Position numbers and translations under genes: made by a program | The notes under the pieces: generated by a model | What the model was told of the DNA's origin: nothing | What the model saw: only the letters and a program-made list of their open reading frames with translations | Databases searched by the model: none | Shown here: positions 1 through 10,110 of the stretch, in pieces | Layout: each line of letters opens with the position of its first letter | How positions within the stretch are numbered: position 1 is the stretch's first letter | Assembly: GCA_017428285.1 (NCBI GenBank) | Contig: JAFRRE010000011.1 | Span: forward strand, 1-28,639 | DNA from: Bacteroidales bacterium | GTDB taxonomy: Bacteria > Bacteroidota > Bacteroidia > Bacteroidales > F082 | Length of the DNA: 28,639 nucleotides | Direction of reading: 5' to 3'

Positions 1-1909
1 CGATATGATGTGCGGGTTCGTTGCCGTGGTTGTAGCAGCCCATGAGGCCTTCCTCGGTGACATCTTCTGTGTTCTCGAAGAACTCGGGCGGCAGTTGCAT
101 GACAAATAAAGTGTCGAGATTGTGGATGAATTGTGCATCGCCGCCCATAGCCTCAATGAGACCTTTCACATCTTGCGGCACATAGAACGAATACACCCAG
201 GAGTTGCCCTCTACGAAGCCTTCGCCCTCGGTGTCGAAGAGGCTGAATGGTGCTTTCCAAGTGCCATCACTCATCTTGGGACGGGCAAAACCAAGTTCGG
301 TGTCAAAGGTGTTGCGCCAGTTGGCAGCGCGCTGCTTGTAGTTATTGGCCATCTCTTGGTTTCCAGCCTTTAGAGCGGCTTGGTAGATGGCCCAATCGTC
401 ATAGGCATATTCCAAAGTGATAGAGACGCAGCCATTGTTCTTGTCGAAGGGGACATAACCGAGTTGTTGGTAGTCATCAAGGTTCACATAATATGGACAA
501 GTTGAACTCTGTTGCATGGCATTTAACATAGCGTCTTTTTGGTCGGCAGTGCCTTTGGCATAGGCATCCGAAAGCACCGAAACGGCGTGGTAGCCGATCA
601 TGCACCAGTTGTCGTTGCCCATGTGCGACCACACGGGAAGTAATCCGTGGACGCTCTGCTCGCAGTGTTTCAGCATCGATTGCACCATGTCGGCATTGCG
701 TTGAGGCTGCAACACATTGAAGAGTGGGTGCAAAGCTCTGTAGGTGTCCCAAAGCGAGAACACGGTATAGTTGGTAAAGCCCTCGGCTTGGTGGATGTTG
801 TGGTCGAGGCCGCGGTATTGGCCATCCACATCCATGTAGATGGAGGGATTGATCATCGTGTGGTAGAGCGAAGTATATAGCATAGCCTTCTGGTCTTCGG
901 TGCCTTCGGCTTGCAGGATAGAAAGTTCCTTGTTCCATTTGGATTGCGTTTCGGCCAACAATTGCTCAAAGTTGCGACCGTCGGTCTCGGCGTGGAGGTT
1001 GCGCAAGGCACCCTCGGTGCTGGTGGCGGAGAGGGCGACTTTCATCTCCAAAGTATTGGGTTGGTCGAAGGTGAAGTAAGCCACAATCTTGCGCCCTGTC
1101 ATTTCAGGGAAGTTGTGTTTGACATCGAACTTGCCCCAGCCGCCATTATATTTGGGTTTCTCTAACTCACGGTAACCATAGTCCTTGACTGGTTGGTTGA
1201 AACTGATGGCGAAGTAGGTGTAATTTGTTCTCGCCCAGCCGTTGGTGATGCGGTAGCCTGTCAGTAGGGTGTCGTTCTCCACGCGGAGGTTGGCCCAGAG
1301 GGTCTTGCCGTCGTAGTTGTAGATGCCGTGCTGCAAGTCAAGGATGATGCTGCCGTCTTGGACTTCCGGATAGGTATAGCGGTGGATACCGGCGTGTTCC
1401 GTGGCTGTCAGTTGCACCTTGATACCATAATCCTGCAAAAACACCTCATAATAGCCTGGCACGGCAATTTCTGTGTCATGGCTGAAACGGGAGCGGTAGC
1501 CTGCATCGGGGTTGGTCTGTGTACCCGGATTGAACTTGATTTCTCCCGTGACAGGCATCACCAAGATGTCGCCCAAATCGGAATGGCCCGTGCCGCTAAA
1601 GTGGGTATGACTGAAGCCGATGATAGTACTGTCTTTATGTTGATAACCAGCGCAATACTCATACACTCTCGGTTGATAAACACCATCGATGTTGTGCGGC
1701 ACGGTGTCAGTGTCGGGGCTGAGCTGCACGATGCCGAAAGGTGCACAGGCACCCGGAAAAGTGTGCCCCATACCATTAGTCCCGATGATGGGATTGACAT
1801 ATTGGATATAATTGGCAGTGTTGTCGTTTTCGGTGGTTGCCTTTGGCTTTTCGGTACAACCTATGGCCATAAGGCCTAAAACAAACAACAAATAATGGAT
1901 CTTTTTCAT
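1..1909 (-). CDS. GH92 family alpha-mannosidase lipoprotein (partial, 3' end beyond window)
   Basis: Reading leftward from the ATG at 1907-1909, one uninterrupted frame of 636 codons reaches the window edge. Residues 1-18 form a lipoprotein signal ending in MAIGC, so the enzyme is probably anchored at the cell surface or in the periplasm. Family GH92 motifs are clear: YVNPIIGTNGMGHTFPGA (about residues 37-54), FGIVQLSPDTD (58-68), GFSHTHFSGTGHSDLGD (98-114), and near the edge GNEPAHH (629-635), part of the Ca2+-dependent active site. GH92 enzymes are exo-acting alpha-mannosidases used by gut Bacteroidota on N-glycans and yeast mannan. Members run about 700-770 residues, so roughly 100 residues are missing on the left, not truncated. 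No SusC/SusD pair is visible here. The linkage specificity cannot be told. Confidence 0.93.
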   Translation of the reverse strand, partial: MKKIHYLLFVLGLMAIGCTEKPKATTENDNTANYIQYVNPIIGTNGMGHTFPGACAPFGIVQLSPDTDTVPHNIDGVYQPRVYEYCAGYQHKDSTIIGFSHTHFSGTGHSDLGDILVMPVTGEIKFNPGTQTNPDAGYRSRFSHDTEIAVPGYYEVFLQDYGIKVQLTATEHAGIHRYTYPEVQDGSIILDLQHGIYNYDGKTLWANLRVENDTLLTGYRITNGWARTNYTYFAISFNQPVKDYGYRELEKPKYNGGWGKFDVKHNFPEMTGRKIVAYFTFDQPNTLEMKVALSATSTEGALRNLHAETDGRNFEQLLAETQSKWNKELSILQAEGTEDQKAMLYTSLYHTMINPSIYMDVDGQYRGLDHNIHQAEGFTNYTVFSLWDTYRALHPLFNVLQPQRNADMVQSMLKHCEQSVHGLLPVWSHMGNDNWCMIGYHAVSVLSDAYAKGTADQKDAMLNAMQQSSTCPYYVNLDDYQQLGYVPFDKNNGCVSITLEYAYDDWAIYQAALKAGNQEMANNYKQRAANWRNTFDTELGFARPKMSDGTWKAPFSLFDTEGEGFVEGNSWVYSFYVPQDVKGLIEAMGGDAQFIHNLDTLFVMQLPPEFFENTEDVTEEGLMGCYNHGNEPAHHI

Positions 1910-1929
1910 GGCCTACAGAATTGATTCAA

Positions 1930-1962
1930 TTTGCAAAGGTATGAATAAATTTCGTAGTTTTG
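1930..1962 (+). promoter_or_regulatory. dnaG promoter (-33/-7, Bacteroides type)
   Basis: TTTG (1930-1933), a 21-nt spacer, then TAGTTTTG (1955-1962) matches the Bacteroides consensus. Transcription would begin near 1969. This rules out the upstream in-frame ATG at 1908 and supports the ATG at 1980 as the dnaG start. Confidence 0.7.
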
Positions 1963-1966
1963 CAAA
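1934..1966 (-). promoter_or_regulatory. GH92 gene promoter (-33/-7, Bacteroides type)
   Basis: On the minus strand TTTG (1963-1966) is followed after 21 nt by TACCTTTG (1934-1941), matching -33 TTTG / -7 TAnnTTTG. The ATG at 1909 lies about 25 nt further on. The boxes interlock with the opposite dnaG promoter. Confidence 0.65.
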
Positions 1967-1979
1967 ACAAAACACGACG

Positions 1980-3935
1980 ATGGCCATTCCAAGAGAAACA
2001 GTGGAGCAAATCCTACAAGCCGCTCACATTGAGGAGGTTGTAGGCGAGTTCGTCACGCTGAAAAAGCGTGGGTCGAACCTATGGGGCAATTGTCCCTTCC
2101 ACAATGAGAAAACGCCGTCGTTCAGTGTCAATCCAGCGCGCAATATCTTCAAATGCTTTGGCTGTGGCAAGGCGGGCGATTCGGCCAAGTTTCTCATGGA
2201 ACATGAGCATTACACCTATCCTGAGGCTCTGCGTTACCTTGCCAAAAAGTACAACATCAAAATCGAGGAGAAACAGCAGACTGCTGAGGAGATCATGCAG
2301 CAGAGCATCCGCGAGAAGATGTTCAACATCAACGAGTTCGCCGATAAGTATTTCGTTGATACCCTTTGGAATACGGAGGAAGGCAAGACCATCGGCCTTG
2401 AGTATTTCCGTGAGCGCGGCTATTTCGACCCCATTATACAGAAATTTCACCTCGGTTACAATCCCGCCAAATGGGACGCCTTCACCGAACATGCCAAGAA
2501 AAACGGTTATTCTGAAGAGTTGTTGGAGCAAATAGGCCTTTCCATTAAAGGCAATAACGGCCTTTACGACCGCTACCATGGCCGTGTGATGTTCCCCATC
2601 CACAGCCTCACGGGTCGTGTCATTGGCTTCGGCGGCCGTATCCTCACCAACGACAAGAAAAGCCCGAAATACCAGAACTCGCCCGAGTCGGAGATTTACG
2701 ACAAGAAACAGACGCTCTATGGCATCTATTTCGCCAAAAACGCCATCGCCCGTCAAGATGAATGCATCCTCGTGGAAGGTTATTTCGATGTATTGCGCAT
2801 GCACCAAATCGGCATCGAGAATGTGGTGGCCAGCAGCGGTACCTCATTGACGATGGAGCAGATCCGCCTCGTGAAGCGTTACACGAAGAACATCACCATG
2901 CTTTACGACGGCGATGCGGCAGGCATCCATGCCGCCCTGCGTGGCACCGACATGATTCTCTCTGAGGGCATGAATGTCCGTGTGGTGGTATTACCTCCCG
3001 AACACGACCCTGACACTTTCGGCAAGGAGTTTTCAACGGAATATGTCAGTAACTACTTGAAAGAGAATGCCAAGGACTTTATCCGCTTCAAGACCGAGCT
3101 GTTGCTGAAAGACGCCGAGAACGACCCCATCAAGCGGGGACAAGTGATTCGTGACATCGTGGAAACCATCTCCGTCATCCCTGACAGCATCTTCCGCATC
3201 ACCTACGTGAAGGAATGCAGCCGCCTTTTGGACATGCCCGAACAGACGCTCACCAACGAGCTGAACAAGATGCTGCGTTCCAAACTGAAGAAGACTTTAG
3301 GCATTGAGGATAATGTGGTTCCCGAGACGGATACCACGACAGTGACACCCAAACAGGAGGAAACTGTTGAAGACCAGTTGCCTGCGGGTTATTATCAGGA
3401 GCGTGAATTGGTGAAGTTGTTGCTTATGTACGGCAAAAACACAATCATCGACGAACGAGAAGATGAAAACGGCGAGAAGGTGTATGAGCAAGTCTCTGTG
3501 GCCCAGTTGATTGTCGACGACTTGAAGATGGACGGCTTCGTTTTCACCAATGTTGTCAACAAAAAGGTTTTCGACATCTTCGACCAAGCCATTGATGCAG
3601 GCTATATCCCTGATGATCAGGTTTTTGTTTCACATGAGGATGAGACCATTGCCCAATTGGCTGCCGATTTGCTCTCCACGCCTTACAAGCTTGACCAATG
3701 GGAGAAATATGGGATTTTTGTGAAGCGCGAGGAGGACATGTTGAAAGCCACGGTGCTGTCATCGATTTACCGTTACAAAGACCTTATCATTGAAGAGCGG
3801 CGCAAAGCGGTGGAGGAGGAACTGAAAACCGCAACCGACCCCGCCGACCAGCTCATCCTACTCAAACAGAAGAAAGACCTCGATGACATCCGCAGGCAAA
3901 TTAATAAGGAGTTGGGGATAGTTATTGCTAAATAG
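1980..3935 (+). CDS. dnaG: DNA primase DnaG
   Basis: This is the replication primase that makes RNA primers for lagging-strand synthesis, working with the DnaB helicase. The 651-residue product begins MAIPRETVEQ. The N-terminal CHC2 zinc finger has C38, H41, C59 and C62 (CPFH...CFGC). The catalytic core follows, with the Toprim signature ILVEGYFDV (E266 is the conserved acid) and YDGDAAG (D310, D312), which bind the metal ions. The C-terminal part (after about residue 440) is the helicase-interacting region and is poorly conserved, as usual. The frame also opens at an ATG at 1908, but that lies upstream of the promoter and overlaps the start of the divergent GH92 gene, so the ATG at 1980 is preferred. 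Confidence 0.97.
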   Translation: MAIPRETVEQILQAAHIEEVVGEFVTLKKRGSNLWGNCPFHNEKTPSFSVNPARNIFKCFGCGKAGDSAKFLMEHEHYTYPEALRYLAKKYNIKIEEKQQTAEEIMQQSIREKMFNINEFADKYFVDTLWNTEEGKTIGLEYFRERGYFDPIIQKFHLGYNPAKWDAFTEHAKKNGYSEELLEQIGLSIKGNNGLYDRYHGRVMFPIHSLTGRVIGFGGRILTNDKKSPKYQNSPESEIYDKKQTLYGIYFAKNAIARQDECILVEGYFDVLRMHQIGIENVVASSGTSLTMEQIRLVKRYTKNITMLYDGDAAGIHAALRGTDMILSEGMNVRVVVLPPEHDPDTFGKEFSTEYVSNYLKENAKDFIRFKTELLLKDAENDPIKRGQVIRDIVETISVIPDSIFRITYVKECSRLLDMPEQTLTNELNKMLRSKLKKTLGIEDNVVPETDTTTVTPKQEETVEDQLPAGYYQERELVKLLLMYGKNTIIDEREDENGEKVYEQVSVAQLIVDDLKMDGFVFTNVVNKKVFDIFDQAIDAGYIPDDQVFVSHEDETIAQLAADLLSTPYKLDQWEKYGIFVKREEDMLKATVLSSIYRYKDLIIEERRKAVEEELKTATDPADQLILLKQKKDLDDIRRQINKELGIVIAK

Positions 3936-3942
3936 TCGGGGT

Positions 3943-4007
3943 CTTCGACAGGCTCAGACACCCTTAACTCTTGAAAAAGTTAAGGTCCTTGAACTTGTCG
4001 AAAGGCC
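3943..4007. repeat. Palindromic intergenic repeat, CTTCGACAAGCTCA family, copy 1
   Basis: An imperfect hairpin of about 65 nt follows dnaG. The outer arms are CTTCGACA and TGTCGAA, and the inner arms are CCTTAACT and AGTTAAGG. Related copies lie at 21753-21820 and 24285-24354. It may help end dnaG transcripts, but no T-run follows. Confidence 0.75.
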
Positions 4008-4023
4008 GTATTCAAAAAAACAC

Positions 4024-4031
4024 TAATTTTG
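4024..4031 (+). promoter_or_regulatory. Putative map -7 box
   Basis: TAATTTTG fits TAnnTTTG and sits 20 nt before the map ATG. No TTTG is seen at the expected -33 distance, where the end of the preceding repeat lies. This is half a promoter only. Confidence 0.45.
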
Positions 4032-4050
4032 CGGCCAAAATAAGAACAAT

Positions 4051-4905
4051 ATGTTTACCAGGCGTAAAGTATGGCGTGTGCCGGCCGGACAGGAACCGAC
4101 AGCATTGGACAAGAAAGTGATGGCGATGGAGGCTAAAGGCGCGATGGTGCCTAAGCGTAGCCTTATTCGCACCCCCGAAGAGATTGAAGGTATCAAGAAG
4201 AGTGGTGTCATCAATACGGCTATCCTTGACCTTGTGGGTGAGAAGATTCACGCAGGCATGAGCACTTTGGAAATCAACGATCTGGTGCACAACTACACCA
4301 TCGAGCATGGTGCCATTCCGGCCACTTTGGGCTACGAGGGCTATCCCAAGAGCGTTTGCGTCTCCATCAACGAGGTGGTCTGCCACGGCATTCCTTCAGC
4401 TAAAGAAATTCTTAAGGAAGGTGACATTGTCAATGTGGACTGCACCACGATATTAAATGGCTTTTATGCAGATGCCTCGCGCATGTATGTCATCGGCAAG
4501 ACTTCGGCGCGTAAGCAGAAGCTTGTAGATGTGGCCAAGGAATGCCTCTATGTAGGCATGGAGGCTGCCAAGCCTTTCGGCTTTGTCGGCGACATTGGTA
4601 ACGCCATTCAACAACATGCCCACAAGAACGGCTTCAGCGTGGTGCGCGACCTCTGCGGTCATGGTGTGGGTGTCAAGTTCCACGACGACCCGGAAGTGTT
4701 GCATTATGGTAAAAAAGGCACAGGCATGCTCCTTGTCCCTGGAATGGTATTCACCATTGAGCCGATGATCAACATGGGCACTTGGAAGGTCTTTGTCGAC
4801 CGCGCCGACGGTTGGACCGTCATTACCGAGGATGAATTGCCCTCAGCCCAGTGGGAGCACACCTTTTTGATGACCGAGACCGGACTGGAGATTTTGACGC
4901 ATTAA
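4051..4905 (+). CDS. map: Type I methionine aminopeptidase
   Basis: This cytoplasmic enzyme removes the initiator Met from nascent proteins. The 284-residue product has the complete metal-binding set of the M24 family: D130 and D141 (VNVDCTTILNGFYADASRMY), H204 (CGHGVG), E237 (FTIEPM) and E269 (QWEHT). The substrate-binding segment around EVVCHGIPS (H112) is also present. Compared with the E. coli enzyme (264 residues, whose KTPEDIE matches RTPEEIE here), there is an N-terminal extension of about 35 residues rich in Lys and Arg. An in-frame ATG at 4144 would remove most of it, but the -7 box at 4024-4031 favours the ATG at 4051. It follows dnaG in the same direction after 115 nt that hold a palindromic repeat. 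Confidence 0.95.
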   Translation: MFTRRKVWRVPAGQEPTALDKKVMAMEAKGAMVPKRSLIRTPEEIEGIKKSGVINTAILDLVGEKIHAGMSTLEINDLVHNYTIEHGAIPATLGYEGYPKSVCVSINEVVCHGIPSAKEILKEGDIVNVDCTTILNGFYADASRMYVIGKTSARKQKLVDVAKECLYVGMEAAKPFGFVGDIGNAIQQHAHKNGFSVVRDLCGHGVGVKFHDDPEVLHYGKKGTGMLLVPGMVFTIEPMINMGTWKVFVDRADGWTVITEDELPSAQWEHTFLMTETGLEILTH

Positions 4906-5045
4906 GTGTTGCAGTCGAACACTCTCTTTCCTTGTTCACCCTAGGAACCTGCAAAGCGCTTCATTCTCCGAAGCCAGAGAGGCGTTGGTTTTTTAGATGA
5001 AACATTACCATTTATGCATGTTCTATACAAATTTTGTAACTTTAT

Positions 5046-5076
5046 TTTGTAATTCCGAATTATTTTATTATCTTTG
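5046..5076 (+). promoter_or_regulatory. higBA promoter (-33/-7, Bacteroides type)
   Basis: TTTG (5046-5049), a 19-nt spacer and TATCTTTG (5069-5076) match the consensus closely. The toxin ATG follows at 5103. The HigA-like antitoxin probably binds here for autoregulation, as is usual for such operons. Confidence 0.7.
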
Positions 5077-5102
5077 CGGCACAAAACATAAATAATGCCG
5101 TT

Positions 5103-5399
5103 ATGCGAATCATCGCAAAGAAGACACTGACCCAATATGCCGAAAACCATCCGCAAGCAGCTGGAAGCCTTAACGATTGGTTTGAAAAGACCCGAAAGGC
5201 AGAATGGAACAATCTGACCGACATTAGGCAAACCTTCAATAGTGTGGATTATGTTGGCAACCAGCGTTATGTGTTCAATATCAATGGGAATAACTATCGC
5301 CTTGTAGTGTTGATCCTCATGACTTCCAAAACGGTTTACATTCGCTTCATCGGCACACATGCAGAATATGACAGAATTACGGACATTGAAAACATTTGA
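5103..5399 (+). CDS. higB: HigB-type toxin (RelE-like mRNA interferase)
   Basis: This 98-residue protein matches the HigB_toxin family, whose members cleave mRNA on the ribosome. Recognisable parts are the N-terminal TQYAENHPQAAGSLNDWFEKTRKAEW, the central VDYVGNQRYVFNINGNNYRLVVLI beta-sheet region, and the C-terminal VYIRFIGTHAEYDRI with the conserved H86 and Y89 region expected for this group. A -33/-7 promoter lies just upstream, and the HTH antitoxin gene begins 3 nt after the stop. This toxin-first order is the hallmark of higBA loci. The family call rests on whole-pattern recognition; activity is inferred. Confidence 0.88.
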   Translation: MRIIAKKTLTQYAENHPQAAGSLNDWFEKTRKAEWNNLTDIRQTFNSVDYVGNQRYVFNINGNNYRLVVLILMTSKTVYIRFIGTHAEYDRITDIENI

Positions 5400-5402
5400 G
5401 TC

Positions 5403-5768
5403 ATGGCACAACTAAAAACAGAAGAGGCTTACAATGCCGCAATGCAACGCATCGAAGAACTTTTGAAGGTGGTGACAGATGAGACCCCAATCACTGACCC
5501 TAACTATCAAGAACTCGACATCCTTTCCGACATGGTAGAGGAATACGAGGACCTTCATTTCTCCTTTAGCAAACCGACATTGCCTGATGTCATTAGGCTC
5601 CGTATGTATGAGCGCAGTTTGACACAGGCAGCTGTGGCAAAGCTCCTTGGCATCAGTGCATCGAGGATGAGCGAACTGATGCATGGTAAAATGGAGCCTT
5701 CTTACCAACTCTCCCGCAACCTTTGCCTCAAACTCAATATAGAGCCTGCAGTGGTGTTGGGAGTTTGA
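5403..5768 (+). CDS. higA: HigA-type antitoxin (XRE-family HTH protein)
   Basis: The 121-residue partner of the upstream toxin. The N-terminal half (residues 1-60) is acidic and probably wraps the toxin. The C-terminal half carries an XRE-type helix-turn-helix: SLTQAAVAKLLGISASRMSELMHGK (about residues 72-96), with the typical LTQxxxAxxLGxSxxxxSxxxxG spacing. It would neutralise HigB and repress the promoter at 5046-5076. The 3-nt gap implies co-transcription and probably coupled translation. Confidence 0.88.
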   Translation: MAQLKTEEAYNAAMQRIEELLKVVTDETPITDPNYQELDILSDMVEEYEDLHFSFSKPTLPDVIRLRMYERSLTQAAVAKLLGISASRMSELMHGKMEPSYQLSRNLCLKLNIEPAVVLGV

Positions 5769-5797
5769 AAAGATTTGTCACATGGAACACCATTGTG

Positions 5798-5821
5798 CTC
5801 TTCCAATGTCAATTGGAAGAG
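5798..5821 (+). terminator. Hairpin after higA
   Basis: Perfect 10-nt arms CTCTTCCAAT and ATTGGAAGAG enclose the loop GTCA, 30 nt after the higA stop. There is no T-run directly after it, so it is a weak terminator candidate or a 3'-end stabiliser. Confidence 0.4.
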
Positions 5822-5876
5822 TTGATTATGTAGGGAAAAAAACGAATCTAATTCTTCAACACTAAAACCTATCAAT

Positions 5877-6008
5877 ATGAATATTATCTGTTTTGAAACG
5901 GAATGGCTTTATAATCGTCACAAACAAGAGAATCGCTTCAACCTGAATTGCCAGCCCATTCTCAAATGCCTTAAAGACCGACTTTTCAATCTTGCCTCAT
6001 TAAAATAA
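5877..6008 (+). pseudogene. Short ORF, possible remnant of a larger gene
   Basis: A 43-residue frame starts MNIICFETEWLYNR and stops at TAA 6006-6008, 22 nt before the rhamnosidase ATG. The opening resembles the N-terminus of an uncharacterised Bacteroidota family (DUF6642-like, opening roughly I-x-C-L-E-T-E-W), whose members are much longer. If so, this is a 5' fragment left by a deletion. The resemblance is from memory of the motif only. It could equally be a chance ORF or a small peptide gene attached to the higBA operon. Confidence 0.35.
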
Positions 6009-6030
6009 AGGATTTCATAATACTACAAAC

Positions 6031-8769
<2,739 letters not shown>

Positions 8770-8770
8770 T

Positions 8771-8843
8771 AGAAATTGCCTTTCTATAGATTCCATGCCA
8801 ACGCACTTATCTAGTGCAGGAATGACATAGAAAGGCAATTTCT
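8771..8843. terminator. 73-nt nested palindrome between convergent genes
   Basis: Perfect 17-nt arms at 8771-8787 (AGAAATTGCCTTTCTAT) and 8827-8843 enclose a second hairpin with arms ATTCC/GGAAT and GCACT/AGTGC. It fills the gap between the stops of the rhamnosidase gene (+) and ruvC (-). The arms contain short A/T runs, so it could terminate transcription from both sides. The length and the nested ATTCC hairpin also suit a mobile palindromic element. Confidence 0.7.
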
Positions 8844-8847
8844 TAAA

Positions 8848-9429
8848 TCATTTCACCCTATCGGGATTTTCAGCTATGAACTGGCTCCAGTCGGGGCGTC
8901 GGTGTGCCTTGGCTTTCTCAGTGGTGTGTTTGGTATAGTTCACATCCTTGCCTTTACTGATAGAGTGACATACGGCAGCAGCCACGGCATCGGTGGCATC
9001 GAAGAATTTGGGGTCTTCATCGGTCTTGAGGATGAAATGCACCATCTTGGCCACTTGTTCCTTTGAGGCATTTCCATTTCCAGTGATATTCTGCTTGATG
9101 GTTTTGGGCGAGTATTCAAAGATTGGGATGTCGCGATAGAGCGCGGCAGCCATGGCCACGCCTTGGGCGCGTCCCAGCTTCAGCATCGACTGCACATTCT
9201 TTCCAAAGAACGGTGCCTCAATAGCCAACTCATCGGGATGGTATTCGTTGATGATTTCCAGCACACGTTCGAAGATCTTCTTCAGCTTGAGTGCCTGGTT
9301 TTCCAGTTTCTTCAAGTTGATAACCCCCATCGTGAGGAGCTCCATTTTCTTACCTTGTTCACGAATCACGCCGTAACCCATCACCATTGTGCCCGGGTCG
9401 ATGCCTAGTATGATTTTTTCTTGACCCAT
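8848..9429 (-). CDS. ruvC: Holliday junction resolvase RuvC
   Basis: The RuvC endonuclease resolves Holliday junctions together with RuvAB during recombinational repair. The 193-residue protein has all four catalytic acids: D11 (ILGIDPGT), E71 (LAIEAPFF), D144 and D147 (FFDATDAVAAAVCH), matching D7, E66, D138 and D141 of the E. coli enzyme. Length is a little above the E. coli protein (173) because of a basic C-terminal tail (HTTEKAKAHRRPDWSQF). It stands alone here, without ruvA or ruvB. A -7 box lies 14 nt before its ATG. Confidence 0.97.
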   Translation of the reverse strand: MGQEKIILGIDPGTMVMGYGVIREQGKKMELLTMGVINLKKLENQALKLKKIFERVLEIINEYHPDELAIEAPFFGKNVQSMLKLGRAQGVAMAAALYRDIPIFEYSPKTIKQNITGNGNASKEQVAKMVHFILKTDEDPKFFDATDAVAAAVCHSISKGKDVNYTKHTTEKAKAHRRPDWSQFIAENPDRVK

Positions 9430-9442
9430 TCTCTATTTTTTG

Positions 9443-9450
9443 CAAAAATA
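9443..9450 (-). promoter_or_regulatory. Putative ruvC -7 box
   Basis: On the minus strand TATTTTTG matches TAnnTTTG and lies 14 nt upstream of the ruvC ATG. No convincing -33 TTTG is present at the expected spacing. Confidence 0.45.
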
Positions 9451-9538
9451 CGCATTTTTCTCTTGCTCTTACTGTTTGCATTTCGCATTTAAGTCTCCGT
9501 TTCTTTTCGTTTGGAATGATTATTGCTTTCTTTTTTAG

Positions 9539-9546
9539 TACTTTTG
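9539..9546 (+). promoter_or_regulatory. Putative -7 box for the tandem-repeat protein gene
   Basis: TACTTTTG matches TAnnTTTG, 33 nt before the ATG at 9580. The nearest TTTG (9510-9513) is 25 nt away, longer than the usual 19-22, so the -33 assignment is doubtful. Confidence 0.45.
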
Positions 9547-9579
9547 CATCGAAAGTTTAACCATTAAACAGAAAGAGAC

Positions 9580-9996
9580 ATGAAAGCGTTACGAGTTTTG
9601 ATATTGGCCATAGCCCTGATGATGGCTTCAGGTGCCATGGCTCAGGCCGTATATAATAGCAGCGGTTCGCGCTGTGGCACAATTGAGAATGGAGGTACCA
9701 TCCGTAACTCCAGTGGCTCTAGCGTCGGCAAGTTCGACAGTGATGGCACTATCCGTAACGGTTCTGGTTCCAGCATCGGCAAGATTGATAGTGATGGCAC
9801 TATCCGCAATAGCAGTGGTTCAAGCATTGGAAAGCTTGACAATGACGGAACGGTGCGCAACAGTTCGGGCGCCAGCATCGGCAAAGTAGAAAGCGATGGC
9901 ACGGTACGCAATAGCACCGGTTCCAGCATTGGCAAAGCCCAAGGCATTCCCCGCGAATGGGTGGCCGCCTATTTCTTCTTCTTCCCGTTTTACTAG
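9580..9996 (+). CDS. Small secreted tandem-repeat protein (possible beta-flower fold)
   Basis: A 138-residue protein with a Sec signal peptide (MKALRVLILAIALMMASGAMAQ). Residues 26-110 are five consecutive 17-residue repeats of the form N-S-S-G-S-S-I-G-K-x-D-S-D-G-T-I-R, followed by a partial sixth ending at residue 122. The tail IPREWVAAYFFFFPFY is hydrophobic and aromatic. The regular Gly/Ser pattern suggests one short beta-hairpin per repeat. It recalls the small Bacteroidota proteins called 5-fold beta-flower, a resemblance from memory that is not proven here. It has no catalytic motif. It lies alone between ruvC (divergent) and the TonB-C-like gene. The role is unknown; a periplasmic or surface structural part is plausible. 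Confidence 0.8.
   Translation: MKALRVLILAIALMMASGAMAQAVYNSSGSRCGTIENGGTIRNSSGSSVGKFDSDGTIRNGSGSSIGKIDSDGTIRNSSGSSIGKLDNDGTVRNSSGASIGKVESDGTVRNSTGSSIGKAQGIPREWVAAYFFFFPFY
9655..9945 (+). repeat. 51-bp coding tandem repeat, five units plus a partial sixth
   Basis: The DNA repeats with a 51-bp period, each unit encoding 17 residues, for example the recurring blocks GGTTCCAGCATCGGCAAG and GATGGCACTATCCG. Units differ at several third positions, so the array is not freshly expanded. Confidence 0.85.
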
Positions 9997-10110
9997 TCTT
10001 TATCCAAATAACTCCGCCCTTAACCTCAAAAGGACAAAGAAATCATTCGCTGGATGGCGAAGATTCGGAATGCGGCGGCGGTGCTGTAATAATCAATAAC
10101 ACTTTACTTT

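Noticed and set aside
1908..1979. Longer dnaG start at the ATG at 1908 (24 extra residues)
   Set aside because: It lies upstream of the dnaG promoter, overlaps the divergent GH92 start codon, and adds residues unlike any primase N-terminus.
4051..4083. Similarity between the map N-terminus (MFTRRKV) and the right-edge ORF (MFVRRKV) as a sign of a shared insertion
   Set aside because: The match is only a few residues, and the sequences diverge straight after; chance is sufficient.
4941..5411. 156-residue open frame antisense to higB
   Set aside because: It overlaps the higB gene and promoter on the other strand and shows no domain.
9655..9945. CRISPR-like array
   Set aside because: The 51-bp units are contiguous without spacers and encode an in-frame repeat protein with a signal peptide.
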